Source: DAORDI01 sp035345895
Lineage (GTDB): Bacteria; Spirochaetota; Leptospiria; Leptospirales; Leptospiraceae
NCBI GenBank assembly: GCA_035345895.1
Contig: DAORDI010000281.1
Coordinates: 1-7,617, forward strand
DNA: 7,617 nucleotides
Reading direction: 5' to 3'
Part shown: positions 1 to 5,242 of the stretch, one piece after another
How positions within the stretch are numbered: the first letter of the stretch is position 1
Layout of the letters: each line of letters opens with the position of its first letter
Notes under the pieces: model-generated
What the model was told of the DNA's origin: nothing
Seen by the model: only the letters and a program-made list of their open reading frames with translations
The model's database searches: none
Position numbers and translations under genes: made by a program

Positions 1-73
1 GTCCGCCTAAAAACACCATTTTGGTCTTCAGATCATTTTCAATCCAGGATTTCAGAGCACGGTCAGATTTCAT
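1..73 (-). CDS. 5' end of a probable AAA/DUF4143-type ATPase (partial, runs off the left edge)
   Basis: The minus strand from 73 down to the window edge reads ATG plus 23 further sense codons, starting MKSDRALKSWIENDL and ending MVFLGG, with a C as the next base so the following residue could be Pro. In the DUF4143-containing ATPase family a short basic N-terminus leads straight into a strand ending in GGPRQVGKT, the Walker A loop, so the visible part stops just before the P-loop. Family assignment rests on these 24 residues only and is an inference; the P-loop itself is outside the window. Such ATPases are scattered, often mobile accessory genes of unknown role in spirochaetes. No Shine-Dalgarno precedes the ATG. 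A promoter-like pair (TTGACT and TATTTT) lies so close that transcription could begin at or next to the ATG. An in-frame TTG at 107-109 would add 12 residues but also lacks an SD. Confidence 0.6.
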   Translation of the reverse strand, partial: MKSDRALKSWIENDLKTKMVFLGG

Positions 74-77
74 ACTA

Positions 78-109
78 CTGAAAAATACACGTGTTTGTTT
101 TTCAGTCAA
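78..109 (-). promoter_or_regulatory. Promoter with an embedded palindrome for the minus-strand ATPase gene
   Basis: On the minus strand TTGACT (104-109) and TATTTT (82-87) are separated by 16 bases, close to a sigma-70 -35/-10 pair. The same stretch is an inverted repeat: CTGAAAAA (78-85) and TTTTTCAG (98-105) are exact complements, and the spacer contains the self-complementary octamer ACACGTGT (87-94). A dyad lying between and over the promoter boxes is the usual arrangement of a repressor site. The -10 box ends 8 bases before the ATG at 73, so the transcript would have almost no leader. Promoter function is inferred. Confidence 0.45.
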
Positions 110-139
110 GTGAAAAATGGAGGCAGTGAATGACGAATG

Positions 140-198
140 AAAAAAAATTCAGAATCGGGAAAAAAAGTCAGAAAAAAACTGAGGGAATCTCCTCTTTA
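140..198 (+). promoter_or_regulatory. A-tract/CTCTT leader element, copy A (orphan)
   Basis: A-runs at 160-166 and 172-178 are split by GTCAG, and a third A-run starts near 141. CTCTTTA follows at 192-198, 13 bases after the second run. The 14-mer GAATCTCCTCTTTA (185-198) recurs exactly at 6111-6124, just before a collar gene. Unlike the other copies it has no SD and start codon behind it; hairpin repeat copy 1 begins about 46 bases later. It may be the leader of a gene since deleted. Function inferred. Confidence 0.4.
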
Positions 199-243
199 AT
201 TCAAGTTTGTTTTGAAAATACACACCCAGATCATAAACTCTCT

Positions 244-294
244 CGGAAACGCAGTGCCCGACTCCTTCAATTCGGCACTGCTTTCCATTTTTTT
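244..294 (+). repeat. Dispersed hairpin repeat, copy 1 (terminator-like)
   Basis: The arms are GGAAACGCAGTGCC (245-258) and GGCACTGCTTTCC (274-286). They pair over 13 bp with one bulged C at 250, enclose a 15-base loop and are followed by seven T (288-294), as in a rho-independent terminator read on the + strand. The segment is the same as 1985-2032 except for the one extra C. No + strand gene precedes it in this window, so what it would terminate is unclear. The loop contains ACTCCTT, the complement of AAGGAGT. Confidence 0.7.
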
Positions 295-300
295 ATGAAT

Positions 301-342
301 CGGGAAAAAAGTCAGAAAAACGGGAAGGAAGGATGCTCTTTA
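301..342 (+). promoter_or_regulatory. A-tract/CTCTT leader element, copy B, upstream of the 401 lipoprotein gene
   Basis: A-runs at 305-310 and 316-320 are separated by GTCAG, so their centres are about 10.5 bases apart, one helical turn. CTCTTTA follows at 336-342. The first part repeats copy A closely: both contain CGGGAAAAAA, then GTCAGAAAAA. It lies directly after hairpin copy 1, as copy D lies directly after hairpin copy 2. The distance to the start codon at 401 is longer (58 bases) than for the other copies. Regulatory role inferred from recurrence. Confidence 0.45.
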
Positions 343-400
343 GGAGTGGTAGGTGATTTTTTGTATTTGACTCTGCCAATTTTTTTAAAGAGGAAACTTT

Positions 401-1027
401 ATGGAAACCATTTTAAACTTGTATCAATTTGTCAGGGAAGCGAAAAAATGCTTTTTGTTTTTAGTTCTGCTTGCGGTCATAAATTGTGTGACAACATCAA
501 GGGTCAGTTCAGATAAGGAAAAGGAGATCAAATCGAAAGAGCATGGATTCATTACAATCAAATTTAGAACAACAGGTATTGAAAATGATTACGGCTATGG
601 TCCGGTGATAGATGGATGGAGAGTAAAATTTCTGGTAGACCAACAGGAATTTTTTTCTGATCTTTTTAAGGATGGAGAAGATTATACTTTTCCCGTTTCT
701 GCAGGAAAGCATAGTATTAAATATTTTTTTGAGAGAGGCAGACTCAGACCTTTTGTAGGAACAAAAATTTATTCGAGCAGAGATGAAAATCAAGGTATGT
801 CAGACTCAGATCCCCGTACTTTAAACATAGATATACAGCCGGATACAAAACATACATTGATATTCAAGCAGTCCGGCAGTCCTATATTATTTAAAACAAT
901 GACAATCCTATATTTGATGCCTTGGATGTGGTGGATTTACCCTTTAATCTGGCCTGCTGGAATGGGTCCGGTTTTTCATAATCAGGAAGTAATTCTTGTT
1001 CCGGAAATAGAAACTTCTGTAAACTGA
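401..1027 (+). CDS. Putative lipoprotein of unknown function, 208 aa
   Basis: I do not recognise a named family. The ATG at 401 is preceded by AGAGGA (389-394) at suitable spacing. The N-terminus has basic residues up to K15-K16, a hydrophobic stretch F18-I27 and Cys29 in a VINC context, a relaxed lipobox of the spirochaetal kind, so export and lipidation are inferred. Residues about 60-115 look like alternating beta strands (GWRVKFLVDQQEFF, then VSAGKHSIKYFF). The pattern of a short strand, a turn and AGKHSI recalls PEGA-like surface domains, but only weakly. Near the C-terminus a strongly hydrophobic, Trp-rich stretch (about residues 166-192, including LMPWMWWIYPLIWP) could be a membrane or membrane-surface segment, odd for a lipoprotein. 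The gene stands alone: a leader element lies upstream, and a 270-base gap and possible terminator lie downstream. Confidence 0.75.
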   Translation: METILNLYQFVREAKKCFLFLVLLAVINCVTTSRVSSDKEKEIKSKEHGFITIKFRTTGIENDYGYGPVIDGWRVKFLVDQQEFFSDLFKDGEDYTFPVSAGKHSIKYFFERGRLRPFVGTKIYSSRDENQGMSDSDPRTLNIDIQPDTKHTLIFKQSGSPILFKTMTILYLMPWMWWIYPLIWPAGMGPVFHNQEVILVPEIETSVN

Positions 1028-1039
1028 ATATTAATTCAT

Positions 1040-1093
1040 AAACACTAGGGCTTTCTTGTTGAATGGTTTTATAGGCTTGTCCCAGTGTTTTTT
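1040..1093 (+). terminator. Weak candidate terminator after the 208-aa lipoprotein gene
   Basis: AACACTAGGG (1041-1050) can pair with CCCAGTGTT (1081-1089) with one bulged A, and the 3' arm runs into six T (1088-1093). The loop is long (30 bases), which weakens the case. It begins 13 bases after the stop codon and nothing better is visible in the gap. The rest of 1094-1240 shows no gene that I can support. Confidence 0.35.
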
Positions 1094-1242
1094 CCTTTGA
1101 TTCGTATAGTGCTTGGGTTTCGAGATCGAGCATTGTTGTTGGATTCTAAATCAGTTAATAAACTATGCTGATGACTTAGATAGGATTTTTGTAAGCAAGC
1201 CTTTCCAATATCTATTTGAATCTTTACTTTTTAACAACTCCC

Positions 1243-1291
1243 AAAAAAAATTCAGAAAAAATCCGAGGAAAATACCTCTTCAGTTCAGGAG
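1243..1291 (+). promoter_or_regulatory. A-tract/CTCTT leader element, copy C, with SD of the first TRL-like gene
   Basis: A-runs at 1243-1250 and 1256-1261 are split by TTCAG, with centres 12 bases apart. CTCTTCA follows at 1276-1282, and the SD AGGAG at 1287-1291 sits 6 bases before the ATG at 1298. CTCTT (1276-1280) can pair with AGGAG (1287-1291) in a five-base stem, one pair being G-U, around the loop CAGTTC, which would hide the SD. Role inferred. Confidence 0.5.
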
Positions 1292-1297
1292 TAGAAA

Positions 1298-1636
1298 ATG
1301 AAACTAAACAGACTTATTGTTATGTTATGGACAGCATTGCTGTTCATATACTCCTGCAGTTCCGGAGAAGTTCTGATTCAGAAAAAACTGACTGGATCGG
1401 AGCAGATATTGGGAAAAGCCAAAGGGGAAGGCTGCGGTTCGATGTGGATTATTTCAACTGCATACAATTTTATCCCTATAGGATTGAACGGCAGAATTCA
1501 AACTGCATACGACAATGCTTTGAACAGTGTTTCAGGAGCAAAAGGGTTAATTAATATCTCCATTGAAGAAACATGGACTTGGTATGTGCTGGGAACTGCA
1601 AGGTGTACAACAATCACAGGAGATGCTGTCAAATGA
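1298..1636 (+). CDS. TRL-like small lipoprotein, first of a coupled pair, 112 aa
   Basis: This is a short exported lipoprotein. Residues 1-20 form a signal peptide with hydrophobic core L6-I17 and lipobox IYSC, giving lipidated Cys20. The mature part matches the pattern I associate with TRL-like proteins: GKAKGEGCG at about 40-48, a central IPIGLNGR segment, a helix with AYDNAL, then GLINISIEETWTWYVLGTARCTT at the end (alternating strand followed by a conserved Cys). Family assignment is from memory of the pattern. The molecular role of these proteins is not known. The start is set by AGGAG six bases upstream. The stop overlaps the next start (ATGA), so the two genes are translationally coupled. 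The downstream product is a clear paralogue with the same order of motifs (GCG/ACG, IPIG-N-R, EE/EES-W, GT--CT), pointing to tandem duplication followed by strong divergence. Confidence 0.8.
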   Translation: MKLNRLIVMLWTALLFIYSCSSGEVLIQKKLTGSEQILGKAKGEGCGSMWIISTAYNFIPIGLNGRIQTAYDNALNSVSGAKGLINISIEETWTWYVLGTARCTTITGDAVK

Positions 1637-1956
1637 AAAAGCTGATTCTATTGATTATCTTGCAAATTTTATTCTGGGGATGTACATCAACGCCTCTTTC
1701 CATCAAAACAGAACTGAATAAATTTCCGGTTCAGGGAGACTCTAAAAGAATTTCGGCAGAAGCCTGCGGTTTTCAGTTTCTTCTTCTTATTCCGATAGGG
1801 ATCAATGACCGCCAGGTTCGTGCATATACTCTTCTTCAGATGCAGGCTGTCGGTGGAACTTTGGATGAAATAAAAATGGAGGAATCCTGGATATATGGAT
1901 TGATTGGGACATCTTACTGCACTAAGTTTTCTGCTGACCTTTACGGCAGACAATAA
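1633..1956 (+). CDS. TRL-like small lipoprotein, second of the coupled pair, 107 aa
   Basis: The start chosen is the ATG at 1633, which overlaps the TGA of the preceding gene by four bases. AGGAGA at 1618-1623 supplies the SD nine bases upstream. A longer frame opens at 1573 but would put 20 polar residues ahead of the signal peptide, so it is rejected. From 1633 the product begins MKKLILLIILQILFWGC, a short signal peptide with lipobox FWGC and Cys17. The mature part keeps the TRL-like order of its neighbour: SAEACGF, LIPIGINDR, AYTLLQMQAVGG, EIKMEESW, LIGTSYCTKF. One Cys is shared in the ACG/GCG motif and another in the C-terminal CT motif, which could form a disulphide outside the cytoplasm (inference). 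The gene is followed by a strong hairpin with a T-run, so the pair probably forms a two-gene operon. Function unknown. Confidence 0.8.
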   Translation: MKKLILLIILQILFWGCTSTPLSIKTELNKFPVQGDSKRISAEACGFQFLLLIPIGINDRQVRAYTLLQMQAVGGTLDEIKMEESWIYGLIGTSYCTKFSADLYGRQ

Positions 1957-1984
1957 CTCGTCAGTTATGAAAATGTAGCCTATT

Positions 1985-2032
1985 CGGAAAGCAGTGCCCG
2001 ACTCCTTCAATTCGGCACTGCTTTCCATTTTT
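1985..2032 (+). terminator. Hairpin repeat copy 2, likely terminator of the TRL-like operon
   Basis: GGAAAGCAGTGCC (1986-1998) and GGCACTGCTTTCC (2014-2026) form a perfect 13-bp stem with a 15-base loop. A2027 and five T (2028-2032) follow. The stem starts 30 bases after the stop of the second TRL-like gene. It is the same as 244-294 except for a missing C, and in both places it is followed at once by an A-tract leader element. The loop holds ACTCCTT (2001-2007), an exact complement of AAGGAGT (2080-2086) at the SD of the next gene. Confidence 0.7.
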
Positions 2033-2034
2033 CC

Positions 2035-2085
2035 CCAAAAAAAATCAAAAGAAAACTGCTCTTCAGAGAAGAAAAGCAAAAGGAG
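2035..2085 (+). promoter_or_regulatory. A-tract/CTCTT leader element, copy D, with SD of the 264-aa lipoprotein gene
   Basis: A-runs at 2037-2044 and 2047-2055 (the second interrupted by G) are split by TC. CTCTTCA follows at 2059-2065 and the SD AGGAG at 2081-2085, six bases before the ATG at 2092. CTCTT can pair with AGGAG, or CTTC with GAAG (2068-2071) in a smaller hairpin. The gap between the A-run and CTCTT is only 3 bases here against 13-16 in the other copies, so this is the most divergent one. Confidence 0.4.
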
Positions 2086-2091
2086 TTTTCT

Positions 2092-2886
2092 ATGAGAAGA
2101 GAAATATGGTATGTATTCGTAATTCCGGCATTTATTGCAAATTTTAACTGTATTTCAGGAATGCTGAAAAAAGAAATGAAACTGACGCCCAGTGAATACA
2201 GACTGCTGATTCACGATAATCCAAAGGCAGGTGATTTTTCCGTTTATAAGAGCATAGCTAAAAGTGGTTTGGAGCTAACTTATTATCAGCAGATTGAGAA
2301 AGCGGAAAATGGCGAAGTAATTGTAAAGAAAGGTCATTCTGAGGCTTCTGGCCTGCTGAGTGCATTTAAAGAGATTCTATTTACATATAAAACAGATGTA
2401 AATGGATACACTAAAGAAGCCTTCATAACAGATCTGAATGATAATGTGCAGACTAGGCTGAAAACGGCCTCTCCTGAAGGCACGGATTTTGAAATGTCCG
2501 GAAAAACATACAATTATAAATATTCCGATTATGAATATCTGGATGGATCGTTTCGGCTGAAGAATGATCCAGAAAACAAAGATTATCGGGTACGTTTCAA
2601 TACCCTTTATAAATATAAAAAATCTGGAATTGGAAAAATTGAAACTGCTCAGGTAAAACTGTATTTTACACACCCAAACACATTTTTTCAGGCAGATCGA
2701 ATTTATACATTTACCGTCACTGAAGCAGGATTGCCTGGGTTTAGTGCATCGCCGGCAAGATATATTCTGAATATTGTCGACACCGATATCATAGAAAATG
2801 AATCACCTTCAGGGACAACACTTCGGTATTCAGGGATGATGACAACAAAACTGATCAGGACAGGCAATGGGAAAATTGAACAGTAG
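2092..2886 (+). CDS. Putative lipoprotein of unknown function, 264 aa
   Basis: No family is recognised. AGGAG (2081-2085) lies six bases before the ATG. The first 20 residues are two Arg, a hydrophobic stretch I5-A16 and Cys20 in an ANFNC context. With Asn at -1 and -3 the lipobox is poor by Gram-negative rules but tolerable for a spirochaete, so lipidation is plausible, not certain; secretion is more likely than not. The mature protein is polar and rich in Lys, Tyr and Thr. Many alternating patterns (YRVRFNTLYKYKK, AQVKLYFTH, ADRIYTFTVTEAG, ARYILNIVDTD) suggest a mostly beta fold. There is no second membrane segment. A hairpin repeat and leader element separate it from the TRL-like operon, and 123 bases separate it from the caspase-like gene, which has its own leader, so each may be transcribed separately. 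Confidence 0.75.
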   Translation: MRREIWYVFVIPAFIANFNCISGMLKKEMKLTPSEYRLLIHDNPKAGDFSVYKSIAKSGLELTYYQQIEKAENGEVIVKKGHSEASGLLSAFKEILFTYKTDVNGYTKEAFITDLNDNVQTRLKTASPEGTDFEMSGKTYNYKYSDYEYLDGSFRLKNDPENKDYRVRFNTLYKYKKSGIGKIETAQVKLYFTHPNTFFQADRIYTFTVTEAGLPGFSASPARYILNIVDTDIIENESPSGTTLRYSGMMTTKLIRTGNGKIEQ

Positions 2887-2901
2887 ACAGAGTGGTTTTT
2901 A

Positions 2902-2930
2902 CGGGAAATGATTAAGAATAATCACATTTC
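2902..2930 (+). other. Imperfect hairpin between the 264-aa lipoprotein and caspase-like genes
   Basis: GAAATGATTA (2905-2914) pairs with TAATCACATTTC (2919-2930) with a two-base bulge and a four-base loop. No clean T-run follows, so a terminator role is weak. CGGG just before it can also pair with CCCG at 2949-2952. Confidence 0.25.
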
Positions 2931-2950
2931 AGAATTATTTCTTCTTTTCC

Positions 2951-3003
2951 CGGAAAAAGATCAAAAAAACGGAAGGTGAAAATGCTCTTCATTATCGGGA
3001 GAG
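2951..3003 (+). promoter_or_regulatory. A-tract/CTCTT leader element, copy E, with SD of the caspase-like gene
   Basis: A-runs at 2954-2958 and 2963-2969 lie with centres 10 bases apart around GATC. CTCTTCA follows at 2985-2991, 15 bases after the second run. The SD GGGAGAG is at 2997-3003. CTCT (2985-2988) can pair with AGAG (3000-3003), or CTC with GAG, closing a short hairpin over the SD. This copy closely resembles copy B (CGGAAAAA, then ATGCTCTT). Confidence 0.5.
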
Positions 3004-3009
3004 TTGTAA

Positions 3010-4500
3010 TTGCAAATGAAAGAAAAGAAAAGAATTTGTTCTCGAAAACTTGTTTCCTGGATTTTATGTTTTGTATTGGCAGGGAGTTTTTCTGTGTCGG
3101 CTGAGGAAAAAACAGGGGTCGGATTTAAGACGCATTATAAAAAAAGAGAGCACACTGGCAGAAAGAAATTTGCCCTTCTTGTTGGAGTCAAGGAATCAGA
3201 AAAAAAGGGATTCGGCACTTTGGCCAATGCGGAGAAGGATATTGCCGAGATTGAAAGGAATCTTGTGCAGAAAGGGGATTTTACAGTAAAATCCTTCAAT
3301 AGCAACCCTAAGTTGAAGGAAGTGACTGACTGGATGGATAAATTTGTGACAGATCTTCCTGAAGGCAGCGTGTTTCTGTTTTTCTTTTCGGGGCATGGAA
3401 CTGCAGCTCAGGATGGGAGTACTCTGATGTACTTGTATGATTCTGATCAGAGCAATGAGGTCACGGCTCTGAAGGAATCAAAACTTCTCGAAAAACTTTT
3501 GAAGAAAAATGAAGGCTTGCCGGTTGGTAAAAAAATTGATATTATTCTGTTTATCAATGCCTGCCGTACTGCGAACGATGAAGCAATAAAAACTATCAGC
3601 AAGGAATATCAGAATCGTGAACAAGGGGCAAATGTCACCCGATTCTACTCCTCCCAAATCGGCCAAAGGTCCATCGATAATTCCGATAAGGCGACAAACG
3701 CTCTAAGTCTGTTCACTTTTCGTTTTGTTCAGGCAATTAATAATTCTGCCATCCCTAAAAAGCCAGATGAAAAAGAATCCAATAAACCCTCAGAACAGAA
3801 GGTATCGAATGCAGAAGATACATCTTTTTTCGGAGCAGACTCTACCGTAAACGGTGGAAATGGAGACCGTAAAATCACCCTCGTGGAAATTAAGAAATTT
3901 ATGGACAGAGTGTTTAAAAACGAAATCCAGAAACCGGAAGATTTTATTGCCGATGGAATGCAGGACTTTCCTTTAGTGGATCTGAACAAGTCGTATGATA
4001 CCTTGAGATATATTTGGCGTTCCGCAGTGATGCCCGGTTGGGGGGAATGGAATTATGGAGTTGATTATAATGAAAGAATCAGCGGTAAAATTTCTTATTA
4101 TACGATTTTTGTATATCCGGTAATCTATGTCGGACTGATCGGAAAGACTGTCGCCGACTTTCGAGTCTACAGCAACCGGCAGAATGCTTTTCGAAACCAG
4201 CCGATTCTTCCTGCACAGCCACTGGGACAGGATACATTTATATACAATTTCCTAGTTTTTAATGATAAAAAATATAAACTGGAACAGGCAACTGCCAGAT
4301 ACAATGAATCTGCTGCAGTTCTATTCGGCTTCTGGTTTTTTAATGTGGCACAGTCCTGGCTAGTGCCCTGGCTGAACAGCGGGTCTGCCCCGTTTTCCGC
4401 TCAACTGGATATGCGCCCTGTTTACGGCAGTCAGGAACTTCTTGCAGGCTCCGCGAGATGGGAGAAATACGCAAGTTTCGGATGGAAAAATCAGTTTTAA
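3010..4500 (+). CDS. Secreted caspase-like (peptidase C14 family) protein with C-terminal DUF5683-like membrane domain, 496 aa
   Basis: Residues 1-31 form a signal peptide (basic n-region, core L14-F27, cleavage after SVSA). The caspase fold covers about 52-245: strand KFALLVGV (53-60), NAEKDIAEIERNL (73-85), FFFSGHGT (124-131) with the expected catalytic His129, and IDIILFINACRTAN (176-189) with the expected Cys185. The Asp common before the Cys-Arg motif (DACR) is Asn here (NACR), so the fold is secure but activity is not proven. A Lys/Glu/Pro/Ser-rich linker (about 248-268) and GNGDRKITLVEI (284-294, like the acidic turn often found late in this fold) follow. The C-terminus (about 331-455) has WRSAVMPGWGEW and hydrophobic segments near 362-383 and 434-453, which resemble DUF5683. 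So the enzyme-like part should face the periplasm, tethered to a membrane. Start: TTG 3010 lies six bases from the SD; ATG 3016 (12 bases) would shorten it by two residues. Confidence 0.85.
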   Translation: MQMKEKKRICSRKLVSWILCFVLAGSFSVSAEEKTGVGFKTHYKKREHTGRKKFALLVGVKESEKKGFGTLANAEKDIAEIERNLVQKGDFTVKSFNSNPKLKEVTDWMDKFVTDLPEGSVFLFFFSGHGTAAQDGSTLMYLYDSDQSNEVTALKESKLLEKLLKKNEGLPVGKKIDIILFINACRTANDEAIKTISKEYQNREQGANVTRFYSSQIGQRSIDNSDKATNALSLFTFRFVQAINNSAIPKKPDEKESNKPSEQKVSNAEDTSFFGADSTVNGGNGDRKITLVEIKKFMDRVFKNEIQKPEDFIADGMQDFPLVDLNKSYDTLRYIWRSAVMPGWGEWNYGVDYNERISGKISYYTIFVYPVIYVGLIGKTVADFRVYSNRQNAFRNQPILPAQPLGQDTFIYNFLVFNDKKYKLEQATARYNESAAVLFGFWFFNVAQSWLVPWLNSGSAPFSAQLDMRPVYGSQELLAGSARWEKYASFGWKNQF

Positions 4501-4507
4501 CGATTCC

Positions 4508-4553
4508 TTAGCGAGCGTTTTAAACCGCTCGCTAAAGTGAAACCGCTCGCTTA
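4508..4553 (+). repeat. Three-armed CGCTCGCT repeat/hairpin after the caspase-like gene
   Basis: TTAGCGAGCG (4508-4517) and CGCTCGCTAA (4526-4535) form a perfect 10-bp stem with loop TTTTAAAC. A second copy of the 3' arm follows: AAACCGCTCGCT at 4522-4533 recurs at 4540-4551, a period of 18 bases. The 5' arm can therefore pair with either copy, giving two exclusive hairpins. It begins 8 bases after the stop. No T-run follows, so it is not a standard rho-independent terminator. It is richer in G+C than the surrounding intergenic DNA. Confidence 0.65.
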
Positions 4554-4611
4554 GAAAGACAACACTCCTAAGAGTTATGCTAAAATTTTCAAAATTGCTT
4601 TCGGAGGATAT

Positions 4612-5238
4612 ATGAAAAGGACTTTATTAAAAATCAAATCCGGTTTTTTGATCGGGGTTGGGATTGCACTCGGCTTTGCCACTGTAACTATCCTTGCAGT
4701 AGCAGTGGGAAATATCAACACATTTACCTCAGGCACACCGGTGAACGCAGCAAAGGTCAATGAGAATTTCGCGAGCCTCAAAACAGTGTTGGAAAACATC
4801 AACGATCCTCCGATTGGCAGCATTGTTGCCTGGCACGAAAATCTTTCTGGTGTTCCAAGTCTCCCTTCTGGCTGGGTACGGTGCAATGGACAGACTTTGA
4901 GCGACAGTCTCTCTCCTTTAAACGGCCAGGTCATTCCCAATCTCAATACACCGAAGAATGCCTGGAACAGCAAAGGAAGTTTTCTCAGAGGAAGCGCAAC
5001 TTCAGGCGTCTTTGAAGATGACAGTTTTCAGGGACATTGGCATAATGCTTATTGGGCAACAGGTGCAACAGGTCCAGGGTATGATATTCCTGTTTTAGGG
5101 ACTGGTGGAAGTGGTGGTGTTCATCAAAATCGATTTGCACAAACTCCAATTGATGATGGTGCAAACGGTTCCCCCAGAACAGCTTCGGAAACCCGTTCTG
5201 TGAATATGAGTGTGGTCTGGATTATGAGAGTGAGGTGA
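4612..5238 (+). CDS. Membrane-anchored phage tail-collar domain protein, 208 aa (short, divergent form)
   Basis: The SD GGAGG (4603-4607) precedes the ATG by four bases. The N-terminus is basic, then has one hydrophobic segment (about G11-V32), read as an uncleaved anchor or signal peptide. NTFTSGTPVNAAKVNENFASLKTVLENI (36-63) is the stalk motif common to many bacterial surface proteins with a coiled segment. The collar domain starts at PIGSIVAW (67-74), continues GWVRCNGQTL (87-96), then IPNLN, GSFLRG and DSFQGHWHN, and ends TRSVNMSVVWIMRVR (194-208), typical of collar-domain C-termini. The HWH at 142-144 matches the HxH that binds metal in trimeric phage fibres such as T4 gp12 (known for that family, inferred here). 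It lacks the GDGSTTF-LPDLRGRFLRGWD core of the other two collar proteins here, so it belongs to another subgroup. No other phage genes are nearby. Confidence 0.8.
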   Translation: MKRTLLKIKSGFLIGVGIALGFATVTILAVAVGNINTFTSGTPVNAAKVNENFASLKTVLENINDPPIGSIVAWHENLSGVPSLPSGWVRCNGQTLSDSLSPLNGQVIPNLNTPKNAWNSKGSFLRGSATSGVFEDDSFQGHWHNAYWATGATGPGYDIPVLGTGGSGGVHQNRFAQTPIDDGANGSPRTASETRSVNMSVVWIMRVR

Positions 5239-5242
5239 GGCA

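Larger units (their letters stand above)
74..400. other. Gene-free regulatory interval between divergent genes
   Basis: I see no believable gene in these 327 bases. A reading frame open from 130 to 516 is made up of two copies of the A-tract leader element, the hairpin repeat and out-of-frame lipoprotein sequence, so it is rejected. The interval holds the minus-strand promoter, leader element copy A (about 140-198), hairpin repeat copy 1 (244-294) and leader element copy B (301-342). TTGACT at 367-372 resembles a -35 box but has no acceptable -10 at the right distance before the gene at 401. Confidence 0.6.

Noticed and set aside
367..390. Sigma-70 promoter before the 401 gene (TTGACT at 367-372)
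   Set aside because: No acceptable -10 at 16-18 bases; the expected position falls on the SD.
130..516. 128-codon open frame on the + strand
   Set aside because: It is built from two leader elements, the hairpin repeat and out-of-frame sequence of the 401 lipoprotein gene; it has no SD and a Lys-heavy start caused by A-runs.
891..1133. 80-codon minus-strand frame; the part in the gap (1028-1133) looks somewhat protein-like
   Set aside because: No SD, a stop lies just upstream, and more than half overlaps the real lipoprotein gene. A remnant of a lost gene cannot be excluded, but there is no recognised similarity.
1216..1554. Open frame overlapping the first TRL-like gene
   Set aside because: Other frame of a well supported gene that has SD, signal peptide and paralogue.
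1573..1632. Longer start for the second TRL-like protein
   Set aside because: It would put polar residues before the signal peptide; ATG 1633 has an SD and overlaps the previous stop.
244..2032. Hairpins as integron attC sites (known in some spirochaetes)
   Set aside because: No RYYYAAC/GTTRRRY core pair at the hairpin ends, and no integrase in the window.
4522..4551. CRISPR-like repeat
   Set aside because: Only two 12-base copies with a 6-base spacer; no array.
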